From Halichoerus grypus (taxonomy: Eukaryota; Chordata; Mammalia; Carnivora; Phocidae), in the NCBI RefSeq assembly GCF_964656455.1, contig NC_135720.1:100762696-100826695 (forward strand): DNA of 64,000 nt, in the 5' to 3' direction. How positions within the stretch are numbered: position 1 is the stretch's first letter; every line of letters starts with the position of its first letter. The position numbers were made by a program, and so were the translations under genes. Shown piece after piece: positions 12,367 through 25,289 of this stretch. Under the pieces are notes generated by a model. That model did no database searches. It saw only the letters and a program-made list of their open reading frames with translations, and was not told the DNA's origin.

Positions 12367-14356
12367 GCATGGTATGACTTTAGTCTTTGTGAATTTGTTG
12401 GGACTTATATTATGGCCCAATATATGATCTATTCTGGAGATTGTTCCTTGTGAACTTGAAAAGAATGTGTATTCTTCTGTTTTATGATGGAATGTTCTGA
12501 ATATATCTGTTAAATCTATCTGGTCCAATGAATTATTCAAAACCACTGTTTCCTTTTTGAAATTCTGTTTGGATGATCTGTCCATTTATGTAAGTGGGGT
12601 ATTAAAGTCCCCTACTATTACTGTATTACTATCAAATTGCTTCCTTTATGTTTGTTATTAACTGCTGATTATTTGGGTGCTCCCATTTGAGTGCATAATT
12701 ATTTACTATTCTTATATCTTCTTGTTGGATTGTCCCCTTTATTATTATATTTATATATTCAAAGAAGTAATAAATATATTAATATATTTTGTCACGTATT
12801 ACAGTCTATTTTGCCTGATGTAAGTATTGCTACCGCAGCTTTCATTTGACATTCATTTGCATGATAAATGCTTCTCCATCACTTCACTTTTAATATGCAT
12901 GTGTCTTTAGATCTGAGATGAGTCTCTTGTAGGTAGCATATAGATGGGTTCTTGCTTTTTTATTCATTTTGTCATCCTATGTCTTTGGAGCACTTACTCT
13001 GTTTACATTCAAAGTAATTATTGACAGATATGTACTTATTCCCACTTTGTTACTTGTTTTATGGTTGATTTTTGTAGCTTTTCTCTATTCTTTTCTTGCT
13101 CTCTTAATTAGTTGACTTTCTTCAGTGATATACTTGGATTCCTTTCTCTTTGTTTTTTACATATCTTTTGTTGGTTTTTCACTTGTGGCTACCATTTGCT
13201 TTACATATAACATCTGCATATAGCATTTGCCAGAGATGCAGTAGCAATGAGCTGTAGGGTGTTTTTCCCGTGTTGTCCCCTGAGAAGTTTTCATTTGTGG
13301 GCAGGGCCCCAGTCACACTAGTTGTCTGTCTCCAGCTATCTGCTACATACACAGTCAGACTAGTGTGTGTGGTTATCTTCCCTTCCCTTCTAGGGCAGGA
13401 GTTGCTTTTGAGTGGTTCTGGCCCCTGCCATGGTTGCTTACACACCGCCAGGCCTGTGGCACAACCCTGGCTAGGCTCTGGCCAAGAGTGTACTGGAGGG
13501 AGAAGATCTGCAGTGTGTCAGGTGTGGGAGTGTTAGCAGGATTGCTTGCTTCGTGTCCCCTGCTGGAGGGTCCTCCAGTATGAGGACTGATGCCTGCCTG
13601 GATATAGGGTGCAATCTGCTGAGGGGAATATGTGTGTGGCAGAGCGGGGTGGGGGGCACAAGTTTCAGCAAGTTAGGTAAGAAATGTTGGTGCCATGCTG
13701 CTTCCCTCAGGTGGCCATGTGTTTATGTTAGGGGACAGGGGAGAGAAATGTTGCCTGACAGCTCCTTTGTTTCTGAAGAAATCTCCCAAAGTTCTCTGCC
13801 CCTCCAGCACATGCTCTGAAATAAGTAAATAACTCTCCCTCCTCTAAGCCCCAGGCAGTTTTCCAACTGCTGCTTCTATGCTCTATCTCTGCAGGCTGTT
13901 TGTTATGTTGTCTTTTAAGGGCAGGGACTCAGTTGCATCCTGCCCTCCAGGCTCTCCCAGAGCCAAGCCAGATGATTTTTAAAGTTCTAGGTTTTAAGTC
14001 CAACCTGTTGTAAGAACTCATGAAATTTGGCCCCTGTGGTTTTCAAAGCCAAATGTTATGGCAATTTATCTTACTCCTGTGGGCTCCCCAGTGTGATAGT
14101 TTTTCTCCCCTCTCTGTCCCTGCAGAATCCCTCCCTCCTGTGGACAGTCCCGTGGGTCTGTTTAGCTCCTGACTACATCTCCTCTCTTCTACCCCCTTCA
14201 GTGTGGCCTTTCCTCTACATTTGGTTGTGGAATTTGTTTTGCTAGTCTTCAGGTCATTTGGGGGGTTATTTACACTGATATGAGTGTTATCTAGTTGTAT
14301 CCATGGGATGAGGTGTGCTTAGGTTTCTTCTATTCCACCATCTTTTCTGGAAGTCA

Positions 14357-14575
14357 CTTACGGGACTAATTCTTCTCTGTTCTTTTCTTCTGCTATCTTC
14401 CCTTGTGATTTGATAGCTTCCTTTAGTGTTATGCTTGGATTTATTTCACTTTTTTTTTTTTTGTATCTTTTAAAAGTTTTTGGTTTGTGGTTATCGTCGA
14501 GTTCTTCTGTAACATCATATGTATATAGCAGTCTATATTAAGTTGGTGGTTGCTTATACTCAAACATGTTGAACC
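14357..14575 (-). mobile_element. L1 inter-ORF fragment, second copy
   Basis: The text parallels the inter-ORF region at 13060-13232 and 60060-60260: a 'GGTTTGTGGTTA' core, then 'TATATAGCAGTCTATATTAAG'-type sequence. It lies upstream of the 5' end of the L1 at 8525-14351, so it belongs to another copy or a rearrangement. Confidence 0.65.
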
Positions 14576-14894
14576 CATAATTTAGATAAATTTATAATTT
14601 CTACTTGAAGGGAATAAATCAAAAGTTTTATAATTTTTGCATCATCTAAATAGGGCAAATCATTGCAAAATATCACCAATAGAAGCAAATTATTTAACAA
14701 GCTGTGGTTTATAAAAGCATTTTCATTAATAGATACTCCACATAGGTATGAGAAATGATATCTTTGAAAATATCTAGGCTGAAATATTTGTAGATTTCCA
14801 TGCAAAAAGAAAAAATAAAATGAATATCTTCCATTTAGAAGTATCTGTTTACAGACAAAAGCTAAAAAAAGATTGCAACAATCTCCAAGTTATT

Positions 14895-15077
14895 TTTTTT
14901 TTTTAAGATTTTATTATTTGAGGGGGAGAGAGAGAGAAAGAGAGCACACACACAGGGAGAAGGAGAAGCAGATTCCCTGCTGAGCAAAGAGCCCAATGTG
15001 GGGCTTGATCCCAGGACCCTGAGATCATGACCTGAGCCAAAGGCAGACACTTCACCAACTGAGCCACCTAGGCACCC
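14895..15077 (-). mobile_element. CAN-SINE, minus strand
   Basis: A full SINEC is flanked by a 19-bp target-site duplication with two differences, at 14876-14894 and 15078-15096 (CAACAATCTCCAAGTTATT on the left). Body substitutions suggest an older copy. Confidence 0.95.
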
Positions 15078-15321
15078 CAACAATTTCCATGTTATTAAGC
15101 ATTGAATACAAAATTGAGATAATTTTAGTTAATGTTTTATAAAATATTATCAATTCAAGATGATACTTTTTAAAGCTACATTCATTAATAAAATACCAGT
15201 GAGGGTATGTTATATGGTTAAGAATCTGATTACATATCTCTGAAGCAAAAAAATACCTTGCTTATTATGTTAGGTTCAAATAATAAATATGAAGAATCAA
15301 TTTTTGCTTTGATATAGTTCA

Positions 15322-15538
15322 TTTATTTTTATTTTATTTTTTTAAAGATTTATTTGAGAGAGAGAAAGAAAATGTGTGAGTAGGGGGGAAGGACAGAGGG
15401 AGAGGGAGAGACATCCTCAAGCAGATGCCCCACTGAGCATGGAGCCGGATGTGGGACTTGATCCCAGGACCCTGAGATCATGACCTGAGCTGAAACCAAG
15501 AGTTGGACGATTAACCGACTAAGCCACCTAGGCACACC
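15322..15538 (-). mobile_element. CAN-SINE, minus strand
   Basis: This is a diverged SINEC with T-rich tail at the left and head ending near 15538. No clear target-site duplication was found. It shares orientation with the SINE 250 bp to its left. Confidence 0.9.
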
Positions 15539-16679
15539 ATACGTGGATATATTTTAATATTTTTAAATTAAAAAAAAATCATTTTTAAATGAAAATATTT
15601 TATGAGACCACCAATAGAAGAGACAGACCAATGTATCAGGAAATAAAATATGTGTATCTGTCAGTGCCCCTTTTCATATATGAGTCTTTGTTTCAATACT
15701 ATATATGTTCACCCTAACTATGATAACTTTTTACACACCTTCAGTTGCTAGTAATATTTTTTTAACTCTAATTAGTAAAAATGTTATCTCAAAATCTTCC
15801 TTTATATTCCTCTATATGTCTGCCTATCTCTGGAATCTCCTTTTACCAATTTAGACTGGAAATAAGCTAAGACTGTGTGGGTCTCTGAATACATACATTA
15901 GAAACTATCAAGAAACAAAATGCCCCCCTATGTAAATTCCGTAATTGGCATGAACAAGTTCAGGAAATCATTGGATAGAAACTGGTCAGGAAGTTTCATC
16001 CAGTCTATATTACATATTGAAGGAAAAGTTCAAAAATGGTTAGAAAGAAGTCCCAGTTCTTTCACTGTCTGAATGTTGGTTGTAAAAACTCTAAGTTTCT
16101 GCTGTCCAGAGCTGGCCCTGTCGGCTTGGTTCTTTGGACTGGATGAGCAAAGAGGTGGGGTTCAGTCCAGCCATTATGATCATTCAAGTTTCTGCCAACA
16201 TTACAAATCTTTCCTACCTATAAAGGGGAAAAAGGGAAAGGGGCACTGGCCCTTTAGATTAATTTGCCTAGGGCTGAAATACCAACCAACCTCCATCATT
16301 CCGTTCAGAAATTCTACCCATGAGATCCTACATCATGGTTATGGTTTACAAATTATTTTTTTTTTCTTTTTGGAATACAAATGAAAAAAATTTCTCCTTT
16401 ATGTATTTATGGATTCATATAGATATAATAAAACGGTATGTATCAGGTAAACAAACCAAATATCAGATTTAGCTACACTAGTTTTTTTCCTTTATTATAA
16501 CCATGCAAAAACATTATGACTAGGAAGTGTCATGTGGCTATCGGCCTATCACACATAAGAAGAATGCCTGTAATTTTAGAAAACCTCATTTCCATAGGAA
16601 GGAAAATTAAAAGGCTGGGTTCAGAGGAAATTTGAGTCCCAAGTATGATTTTTCCCAAGAATCCTTCATAACGTTATTA

Positions 16680-16745
16680 TGATCCTTTCCCATAATGTCT
16701 GGCACATAGTGCACAACAAATATTAGTTGTCTGAAATCATTGATC
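16680..16745 (+). repeat. MIR/L2 3'-end-like fragment
   Basis: It holds the common mammalian motif TCTGGCACATAGTGC followed by CAACAAATATTAGTTG. This matches the conserved 3' terminus shared by MIR and L2 elements. Confidence 0.5.
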
Positions 16746-16843
16746 TTCAGGTAGCAGAGAATTCTTGCAGTTAAACTTCCCTCCATGGAAGCTGATTTAC
16801 CCTTTCACCTGCACTATATTTTGCAGTTCTTTTTTAGTTTAGT

Positions 16844-16865
16844 AAAACAAACAAACAAACAAACA
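16844..16865. repeat. (AAAC)n microsatellite
   Basis: About five uninterrupted AAAC units. Confidence 0.9.
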
Positions 16866-17479
16866 GAGATATCCTCTCACCAAGAACTTGTTGGTTTTAG
16901 GGGAAGCTGCTCAATATTCCAAGTTTTATTAAAAAAAAAAAAATGTTTGCAATAATCTACCCAACTTCCTGTTCTTACCTCCTCGTTCACAACCATTCTC
17001 TTCACTTCCTCCTCTTATATTGCCTCACTTCTCAAGTTTTTGTTGCCTCTATATTGCAACTCCTTTGAAGCCAGTTCACCAATGACACCCAGACCATGGA
17101 TCTGGGAGCTGGGGGAAGTTTTTGCTCAATTTTAATCTTTATCAAGATTATTTTTGCAAACAAATATAGTACTTTCCCTAAAAACTGAAATGAGGAGAAA
17201 AATAGCAACAATATTTACAGCATCATAAGTTTTTGACATGTGGCAAAACATTTACTCCTCATTAACAATTCTACAAATGAAACGTTCCTTGAACTTTTTT
17301 TTTTTTTAATGGAATAGCTGTTGCACAAAATTTATTTAGGGGTATAATGGTGTAGGGGTCAAAATGCCAATTAGTACTATAACTGAGATTTGAATCCAGA
17401 AAGATTTAATCTCAGAGAACATGGTCTCGACCATTTTACCAAAATATCTTTATGAACAGCCTTTTCTCCATTTTGATGC

Positions 17480-17705
17480 AACAGCAATCATAATAAAAAT
17501 GTACATTCATTGTCTATTTACTCTTTGCCATGCACTTTGCTAACCACTTTATGTAGGTTCTCTCATGTTTCCTCTCAGTAACCAAGTAAGGAATGCTCTT
17601 GAACCACCCCCCCTTTTAGTAAGCTAAATTATTGCTTAAAGCATTTTCATAATTTCCCAAAATCAGTAAAAGAGGCAAAGCTGAGATTTAGATCCAAGAA
17701 TGGCA
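17480..17705 (-). repeat. MIR SINE, minus strand
   Basis: Read on the plus strand the order is 'TTTGCCATGCACTTTGCTAACCACTTTATG', then a 'CTCATG..CTC' segment, then 'AAAGAGGCAAAGCTGAGATTTAGATCCAAG'-like text in outline. This is the reverse complement of a MIR including its core. It is old and diverged. Confidence 0.75.
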
Positions 17706-18404
17706 GAAAGCCTATCAATAAATTACAGAATAATAAATATCAGAATGTGTGCACATGTGTCTATCTTCTCTTGTAGTAGATGATAATGATTTCAGCCATT
17801 ATTTAATTTTTTTTATTAAAGTGCCAGCATTCTGAGAAGAGATATTTTCAGAAGTCCTATCTTTAAAATATTCAAATTTATAACTAATTACTTAAAAATA
17901 TTCAGAAGTTTACAGGGAAAGGACACATCCCAGACATTCATATGCAGGGGTAGGTGAAAGATTAGAAAACAAACAAGGTCAGTATGTTCTCTGTCACAGC
18001 TCTATGGCTATAGTGTCTGGAGAAAGGAGCTAAGATATTCTGTTGTAGAATACTCTGTCATCTCTTCTGTCCATCAAGGATGCTTTGACAAAGGACCACA
18101 GAATGTTCATGTCTTTGTAAAACATCTCTCTCGTGTACTTCTCTAAGGAAAAAGGAGAATGAGATAGAGATGCTAAAGAATTTGAGTCTAAGTCCCACAG
18201 CTAGGTAGGGATAAAATCCAGAAAAAAACAACAACAACATAGTTTTTGTTTCCTATTCCAACTTAGTTCAACGTTCTAAAATTAAAATGAGTAGAAAACC
18301 TCTGGATTGTAGGAATTTACTTTCTAGACCAGCATTACCCAAGAGCAGACAATTTCAAACCTGATAGCCTAGTAAAATACCTCGTAAACTATCAGTTTCA
18401 CTTC
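17706..18404. other. Unannotated DNA
   Basis: I recognise nothing in this stretch. It is AT-rich with short open frames only. Confidence 0.45.
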
Positions 18405-18525
18405 ATTTTATTTTGTAATAAAAATCGTATATATTTAAGGCTTGCAGTATGATGTTTTGATATACATCTACATAGTGAAATGATTACTACAGTCTAATTA
18501 GCATATCCATCTCCTCCAAAGAATT
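18405..18525 (-). mobile_element. Old L1 3' UTR fragment
   Basis: It contains the segment GTTTTGATATACATCTACAT.. GTGAAATGATTACTAC.. ATATCCATCTCCTCC. This is typical of the 3' UTR of an old mammalian L1 subfamily on the minus strand. Confidence 0.55.
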
Positions 18526-20548
18526 CCCCAGATACCCTTCAGTAAGAATTTGAAAGAGATGGTACCGCTCATGGCTTTGTCAGGGAAGCAAGCCCTCTTA
18601 GTATAACTGGAACAAAATATATTTCTGCTCAGCTAGGAAGAGGAAAGGCTTTACTCAAAATCATTCATTAGTTTAACATTCACTAGAATTTAACTCCACA
18701 TGTCTTTTCAAAGAAGTTAAGCTGTACACATCTGCTCTCCTAGCAACTGCATTTTTTTCCTACTGTTATAGTTCATTGCCCTGCAAGCTGTAGGCACAAA
18801 TATGTTTCTATTTTTCCCTTCACATGTCTTATGAAACTTATAAAACTAATGTTTTTTTCTAAAATATATTCCATTTCCTTTATACATAAAAAGACATCCA
18901 TCAAATTGTGTAATATCTGGCCTATCATGAATATACTAAAACACTGAAAGGGCCCCCATGTATGCAGAGAGAAAGAACTATATCTGGGAAGGTAGGTGCA
19001 TGAAAGCATTCTGACAGAAACGGAATAATAATTACTGGCTAATGAACAAGGCAGAGAGTGCATTGACAGAATATTGACAAGAAGATGCTTATGTTTAAAA
19101 TTGTTCCTCATCTTTCCTGTATGCCAAGTTGTCAACTGCAATCTGTACCCAGTAAAAAACAAAATACAAAAGACACTTGGAAAATTTATCAAATAGCACA
19201 GTATTTTTCTCTATTATGTAGAGAAGCAGAAAATGAATAGAGATCATTCCATATAATGACTATGGCAAAAATAGTCAACTCTATATTTATCTAAAAACAA
19301 TAAAGGAGTTAAAAACAAGTGTTATGTAGACTATTAAAATGTCAACTTCCTAATTATCAATTAGGTTAGCATATTTTTATGTATAATATCTATTCAGATA
19401 TAACATAAAAACTGAAATGCACAGGCAAAAAAAATGCATCTTTTCAATAGTTGTCTTTTATTTTCAAAACTCAGTATCAAAGAAAATCAAAGAAATTACT
19501 ATGGTATTATTTGATTTCTTATAGAACCTAAAAGGAACAAACTGTAGAGCAGTTTAGGGAAGTTGAATAGACATGCAGAATTTTCATTAATAGATACATT
19601 GTCTAAATTTATGAGGAGTCTACAACTTTATTATATTGATCTGATAGCACTTGCTATGCTTTGGAGAGAAGTTGCCCTACATATGTTTGATTCATTTTTA
19701 TAAGTGTTCTAGAGATAATTCCAAGGCAGTGGACTAAACCTCTGCAAGGTCTGATTAATATAATAAAACATGCATCATAATACTAATATTTTATACTTTG
19801 GGGGTATTTTCTTAGTATATGCAGAAGATGTAGGATTGTTCTAGGAAAACCTACTCCCAGTAAGTTATTAATTCTCATTTTGGCCATTGGTTGAAAGTGG
19901 ACTGAAGCATAGCTATGGCTATAGAAGAACTGAAATTCTATGATGGTGACATGTTATGAGGTGTAATTCTTAATACTTTTTACAGGCTGACATGTATTAT
20001 CAGACCTCCCCACCCAATATCTAAATTAATTGCTGAACATTGTCAAAATTTACCATGTCTATTTATTTCATATTTTTTAGGAGTCTCAGAATTGAGTAAT
20101 CTGTGTCTCCAGAATGAAATGGCTTACCAATCTTCTTTAGTGGATATAAAAGTCCATGTAAAGACATTAAAACACATTAATCATTGGTTGCTAAGGAAAT
20201 TACCCTCCCTCCATAGAATGTGAGATGAAGGGAGCACTCAGAAAACCCTTTCCTTCAGATATTGAAAATAGATTGATTTCAAAGTGCTTTGAAATTTTCT
20301 GATAGTATTTCTCAAAATCTGATTGGAGTTAATCTGCTTCAGTCTTCAGGTAAGTATTTTTAAATGTAGATTCCTAAACCCTAACCAGCCCTATTAAATA
20401 CAAATCTTATGGGATTAGGCCTAGGAATCTGTATTTTTACACCCTTCCTCCTGCCTCACAGGTAATCTAAAATACACCTCAATTTATAAATCATTCAGTT
20501 GTAAATTTAAAACAAATGCATCACTATTTAGTCTCACAGTCACTATTT
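18526..20548. other. Unannotated DNA
   Basis: No gene or repeat is recognised. The minus-strand 139-codon frame at 18773-19192 is discussed under rejected items. Confidence 0.45.
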
Positions 20549-20566
20549 AAGAATGATATAGGATAG

Positions 20567-20783
20567 GGGCCCCTGGGTGGCTCAGTCGGTTAAACGTCTG
20601 CCTTCGGGTCAGGTCATGATCCTGGGGTCCTGGGATCCCCGCATCAGGCTCCTTGCTCAGCAGGGAGCCTGCTTCTCCCTCTCCCTCTGCTGCTCCACCT
20701 GCTTGTGCATGTGCCCGCTCTCTCTCATAAATAAATAAATAAAATCTTTAAAAAATAAAATAAAAATAAATATTTAAAAAAAA
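20567..20783 (+). mobile_element. CAN-SINE, plus strand
   Basis: This full SINEC begins GGGCCCCTGGGTGGCTCAGT. An 18-bp target-site duplication with one difference flanks it at 20549-20566 and 20784-20801 (AAGAATGATATAGGATAG on the left). The tail is A-rich with ATAAATAAATAAA units. Confidence 0.97.
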
Positions 20784-20801
20784 AAGAATGATACAGGATA
20801 G

Positions 20802-23800
20802 ATGCCTTCATGTAAGTTTTGCAAGTTGAGGAGAAGCTCTTAGAGAAGAGAGAAGAAAATATGGGACTAATAGGGAAGAAGGGAGGTTGCAATCAATACA
20901 AGGTATTCATATTTGATTCTTTTGAATGGTGAAACATAAATGTTAAAGAAGAGGGGTGGAGGAGTTATTGAGAGTTGGAAAGAATCAGTACCTAAGAAAT
21001 AGATACTTTCTGTTTCTATTTTTTCAAGTATAGCAATTCAGGGACGTTTGCATAATGGATAGTTAGTAGCAGGAGATTAGAAACAGTCTTCTACCAAGTG
21101 CCCCTCACCTCCTAGATATGTGATAACAATCGAACATGTAACTGATAACTAAGTAAACATGTAAGTGATCTTCTTCTTCTTTTGCTATCTCTATATTTCA
21201 CTCAAATGACATTTTGTGTATGAACATTAGCATCCTTGGCACTACCTAGTTGTGATTTCCTAGTTCAGAACTCCCCACAAACCTTGACTAAAAGGTCTGA
21301 AATGAACTCCAGCTCAATTAATCATCTGTTATTCAAAGGCTCAATATGATACCGGATATCTGCTTGTTTTTAGCAAGCTGAGGGCACTCAATGCCATTAC
21401 TTAACAGAAGTTCACATGATATTTATAAAGAATCATTTAAAATTTCTCAGTGTTTAGTTGCATTGGAACTTATATCTAATTATATGAAAACAACTCAAAT
21501 AGTTTAATTAGTTTAGTCATAAACTATAAATGTGGTTTGATCCACAGTCCAGGTAAATACATGATAAATCCAAAAACTATTTTTTATATCTAAAATCTAA
21601 TAAAAAATAGACCAATAGTAAAATAGCAGATGACTCCAACGACTAAAAAAAATTAAGCTTTCCTCAGTTGACTTAACCTATTTGGTTCAGCATTTCTCTA
21701 TTCAGTGTGGAAAACCTTTTCATATCTATTTATAAATCTTGATGTGATCTTTTCAAATATGTTCCAAAATTGTTTACTGTTTTAGAAAACACAAATTCTT
21801 CAAAATAGGGATATTCACACTGAGCTAATCCAAAGATGTTAGAAGCAAATGAGGAAGGGTTTGCCTTATAAAATTCATCAGATATTTATAAAAGTTAATT
21901 AATCCACAAATCTTAATGCAACTTATAAAGGATAAAAACAGACTAATAGAACTGACTATAAGCTAAACAACAATAGTGATTCCATTCTTTTTGGGAAAAA
22001 AAAAAATTAGTCCACAGATGTTTAACCTTGGAACACAAAGGAAGAACAAGGATTAGAGGAAGACCATCCATATGACCTGAAGAAAGTCATTTCTAATGTG
22101 TCTGGGATTCATTGAATTTATCTATAACACAAGAATATTAGACCAAACAAACCAGTGACTTTTATCTCTGTTTCAGAGTCTCAGTGAAGATAGAGAAAGC
22201 CAAGTGGACAAATGAGCCTTATTGTTATATGTTCAATTTATTTGTGTTCTGTATTAGATTTCTTTGGCAAACAGATTTTTCTGCAAACACATTCGTGGTT
22301 TAGTAGAGAAGAGGCACAGAAAATGCAGAGACCATGTTAGCAAGTACCTCTTCACAGGTGAGCATGTAGAATAGGATATGGGAATTTAGGAGCAAGCCAT
22401 ATTCAATTTTAAGAAAGCCTCTCAGCCAGGTAATTGCAAACCCTGCAATGGGGGAGGACTGGTACAACAAGGTAGAGGTTTAGTCTTAGAAGGACTAAAA
22501 TCTTGTGAAGTCATGAGGGTACAGATTTGGGGAGAGTAGAATAGGGTAGGAAGATTTTTACTTGCAGGGTGGGTATTATGTGGAGTTGGGGTGACAAAAT
22601 GAGTCAGTTTTTGTTATTTAAACTGCATCATACCATCAGAATAGAAGTAGTATCAAGGGTAATATATCTGTATAATTTTAAGGGGCAAAAATTAAAAATT
22701 ATGATAGTGAACAACTATCTGCAGTGTGATGAGTTTATAAAAAGGAAGATAAATGATTTCTTCTCTCTGGAGAAGCAATTCAGAAAAACAGAAGATCAAG
22801 GCTGTGCAGAAGTATGTGGCTTTGAGTTTTCTGTCCATTTTATTCACACTGTGGGAAACTACATAGTCACTGCGAGAGAAAGGAGAAATGTCAAAATTGT
22901 AGAATGTGACATTTTAAATTGGACCTCTTAAATGTTGGTTGAGGAGTACATAAAGCAATGTCAAATCTTTCCTAAAATTAGGAGATTACATGGAATTTAG
23001 GACTAAGTGAACATATAAAATATTAACAAACATCTTACATTTTTAGAAGCTCAGTAAGTATCTATTGAAATAATGAATAACTATATGATGTTTGAAAAAC
23101 CTAACTTTTATTTTTTAATACTCATATCAAGTCTCACTGAGAGCATGGTAAGGGTTTTAAATTTTTTTCATTAGAAATTGAAAAGGTTTATCAAAAAAAA
23201 CTTCTGTTGACACCCCTACATAAAAAGAGAAAAGCAGAACACTTCTGGCTGAATTAGTACAGCAAAGAAAGTAGAATAGGAAAATTCCATTCACTCAGCA
23301 TCTTTGTTGTCTCTAAGGTGCTTCTGTCCTACCATGGGGCTCTGAGGGATTTTAATATTCGTGTGGAGACAGAACATGCTACAGAAACCATCAGTTAAAT
23401 CTCAATTATTTCCAAGCAAAGACTAATCTTAGTTGCCCACACATTTAACAAAGTGTTTTAAATATATTTTAGAGCTAGTAGTTGAAAGAATATTTGTGGA
23501 ATAAAAGATGAACTTCAAGGGCATAATCAGAGTTTGCAGCTACATGATAAATTTTATGTCCCCAAAATCTCATTTAATTTTGCATTCCAGATATTTTGCT
23601 GCTATAAGCTTTTTAAAGCTCCTAAGCTTGTAACAACAACAAAAACTTATTTTGCCAAGCTGTATATGCATCATTAATATTTCATCTGGGAAGACAACAG
23701 TGTCCCAAAATTTGTACAGAAAAATGTAAACACAAGCAAAAGAATTTAATTAACTCAGATGGAGTTCTATCAAGCCTCTGAGAATATATTTTCATTTGTC

Positions 23801-24489
23801 AAATGTCCCTTTATGATTCATGACCAAATATATTGAGGAAGTATTAAGTTATGTTTACTTTGTATGTTTAAGAATTCTTTATCCTGTTTATAGAAATGTT
23901 CTTGTTCTCACTTCTATAAAGGAACTCAGGAGTCATAAACATTTCATGGTTCTGATCTTAGTCATAGAGGTCGGGAAACTCTGCTTGAGAATCCACTTAT
24001 ATTTCACCTCATACAACTTGATATTCCATTTAAGCTACAATGATTTACATGACACGAAAACATCCAAATGCTATGTTTTCACAAAGCTGCACACACATTA
24101 TTTAAAGAAAAACTAGTCAATATTGCTTCAGGTTTCAAAGTATATTTCATATACTCCGACTATCTTGAAACTAGAGTATAAGGCATGTAATTAAGTTTCC
24201 AAATATGAGATTGTCAAATGGAAATTAAATTTAGAAATGACTATTTTTGGGTCATAGCAATGATCTTCTCCAAAGGTTGAAGGCAAAGGCTTTGGGTTCT
24301 TTGGAGGTAGCAGTTGTATGTCTTCTGGCAACTTTTCTGAATTTCATCAGTGCTGACTGGCAGTGGCAAAGCTGTTCGCACTAGAAAAGTCTTTTAATGT
24401 TGTTGGGTATTTTTCTTAGCATCAAAGTTTTGTTTACAGAAGTAAAGAGGTTCTGTGGCTTCCCTAGTACGTATTCCCTTTGTTAAGAC
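20802..24489. other. Unannotated AT-rich DNA
   Basis: About 3.7 kb with no supported gene. The open frames at 22569-22931 and 23820-24116 lack recognisable domains. A short L2-3'-like phrase near 23040-23085 is too weak to call. Confidence 0.45.
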
Positions 24490-24548
24490 AAAGCAAAGTG
24501 TTTCAGAGGCATGTTTTTAGTAAAGCAAAGTGTTTCAGAGGCATGTTT
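24490..24548. repeat. Local tandem duplication, 27-bp unit at 32-bp spacing
   Basis: The 27 bases starting AAAGCAAAGTGTTTCAGAGG at 24490-24516 recur exactly at 24522-24548. Confidence 0.95.
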
Positions 24549-25289
24549 CTCTTTCTTGAAGATTCGTGATGTGTTTATGATGCCAGCACCACTTGAGGGC
24601 AGGCAGAAGGTTAAAGCAACAAGCTGATCTTGAGCCCCGTTTCAGAGATGTGTCTCTGGTAGGACTATCGTTAGGATAATAGCTGTATCACCAGTGAGTT
24701 TATATTCCCACCACAAGCTCCAAAAACATGTAAAGCTACTCTGCAAGGAGGAAAACTAAGAACGGAAGGAGGTACCTGTTAGATAAGGATATGAGCATGA
24801 ACTACAACCAGATGTAAAATACACGTGCTATGTTATATTCCCATGATAAAAGAGACAACCCTGAAGTAGGAACAGTCTCCAGGAAGGAGAAAACAAGCCA
24901 CCCTACAATATTCAAAAATGATGCTCAGAGAACAAAAAGTTCTAGCAGCCCAGAAAAAAATAATGAGAACCTTCCCTCCTCACAACATCTCCACATTGCT
25001 CCAGACATCTGTCAGTGTTGTCTGAATAGAGACTTTGTCTTCCAGCACTACAGCTCCATTTTTCCCTTGTCCAAAACAACTCCTTTCACAGATTTGAATA
25101 TATGTAGTGGGCTATATCTGCCCTCCTTCTCCCCTCTTCAGCCTCACCTTGATATGCTGCTTTTGACTACTCACTAGCCACATCCAGCTAGCTCTTTACA
25201 GGGACCCATACTTCTTTAAGTATGTTTTTTCTGGTCTTTTCTAAGAGGCATCAGATATTATCCTTAGCTTATTGGTTGAAATATTATCT
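24549..25289. other. Unannotated DNA left of the young L1
   Basis: No gene is supported. The 115-codon frame at 24830-25177 has no recognisable domain. Confidence 0.45.

Larger units (their letters stand above)
8850..13045 (-). pseudogene. Decayed L1 ORF2 (endonuclease-reverse transcriptase)
   Basis: ORF2 of a live L1 encodes an APE-type endonuclease followed by reverse transcriptase and a cysteine-rich C-terminus. It nicks target DNA and copies L1 RNA into it. Here only fragments can be read on the minus strand: C-terminal text at 9080-9376 ([17 protein letters not shown]), middle text at 12117-12329 (KLEINHKKKSG, WVNQEIK) and endonuclease text at 12340-12585 (LTDIFRTFH, RIDHILGH). Frameshifts, stops, an A20 tract and two SINE insertions break it. 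It cannot make a functional protein. Confidence 0.85.
8525..14351 (-). mobile_element. Near full-length old L1, minus strand
   Basis: In minus-strand order the element has a 5' UTR (about 14351-13233), an inter-ORF segment (about 13232-13050), ORF2 (about 13045-8850) and a 3' UTR ending near 8525. The 5' end has the usual L1M 'CCACCATCTT'-type terminus near 14325-14340. ORF1 is missing between 5' UTR and inter-ORF segment. Two SINEs (10179-10356 and 11165-11355) interrupt ORF2. Many stops and frameshifts show it is dead. Confidence 0.88.
15539..17479. other. Mostly unannotated DNA
   Basis: No gene is supported. A 103-codon open frame at 16073-16384 has no recognisable domain and is treated as chance. 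Two small repeats inside are listed separately. Confidence 0.5.

Noticed and set aside
16073..16384. 103-codon plus-strand ORF
   Set aside because: No domain seen and it ends in a T-rich run coding for phenylalanines.
18773..19192. 139-codon minus-strand ORF in unique DNA
   Set aside because: It is the longest non-TE frame, but I see no domain, no coding-like composition, no promoter or splice context. AT-poor-stop chance frames of this size are expected in 64 kb on six frames.
22569..22931. 120-codon plus-strand ORF
   Set aside because: No recognisable motif or exon signals; treated as chance.
24830..25177. 115-codon plus-strand ORF
   Set aside because: Low-complexity Ser/Pro/Lys mix without a known domain, and no exon context.
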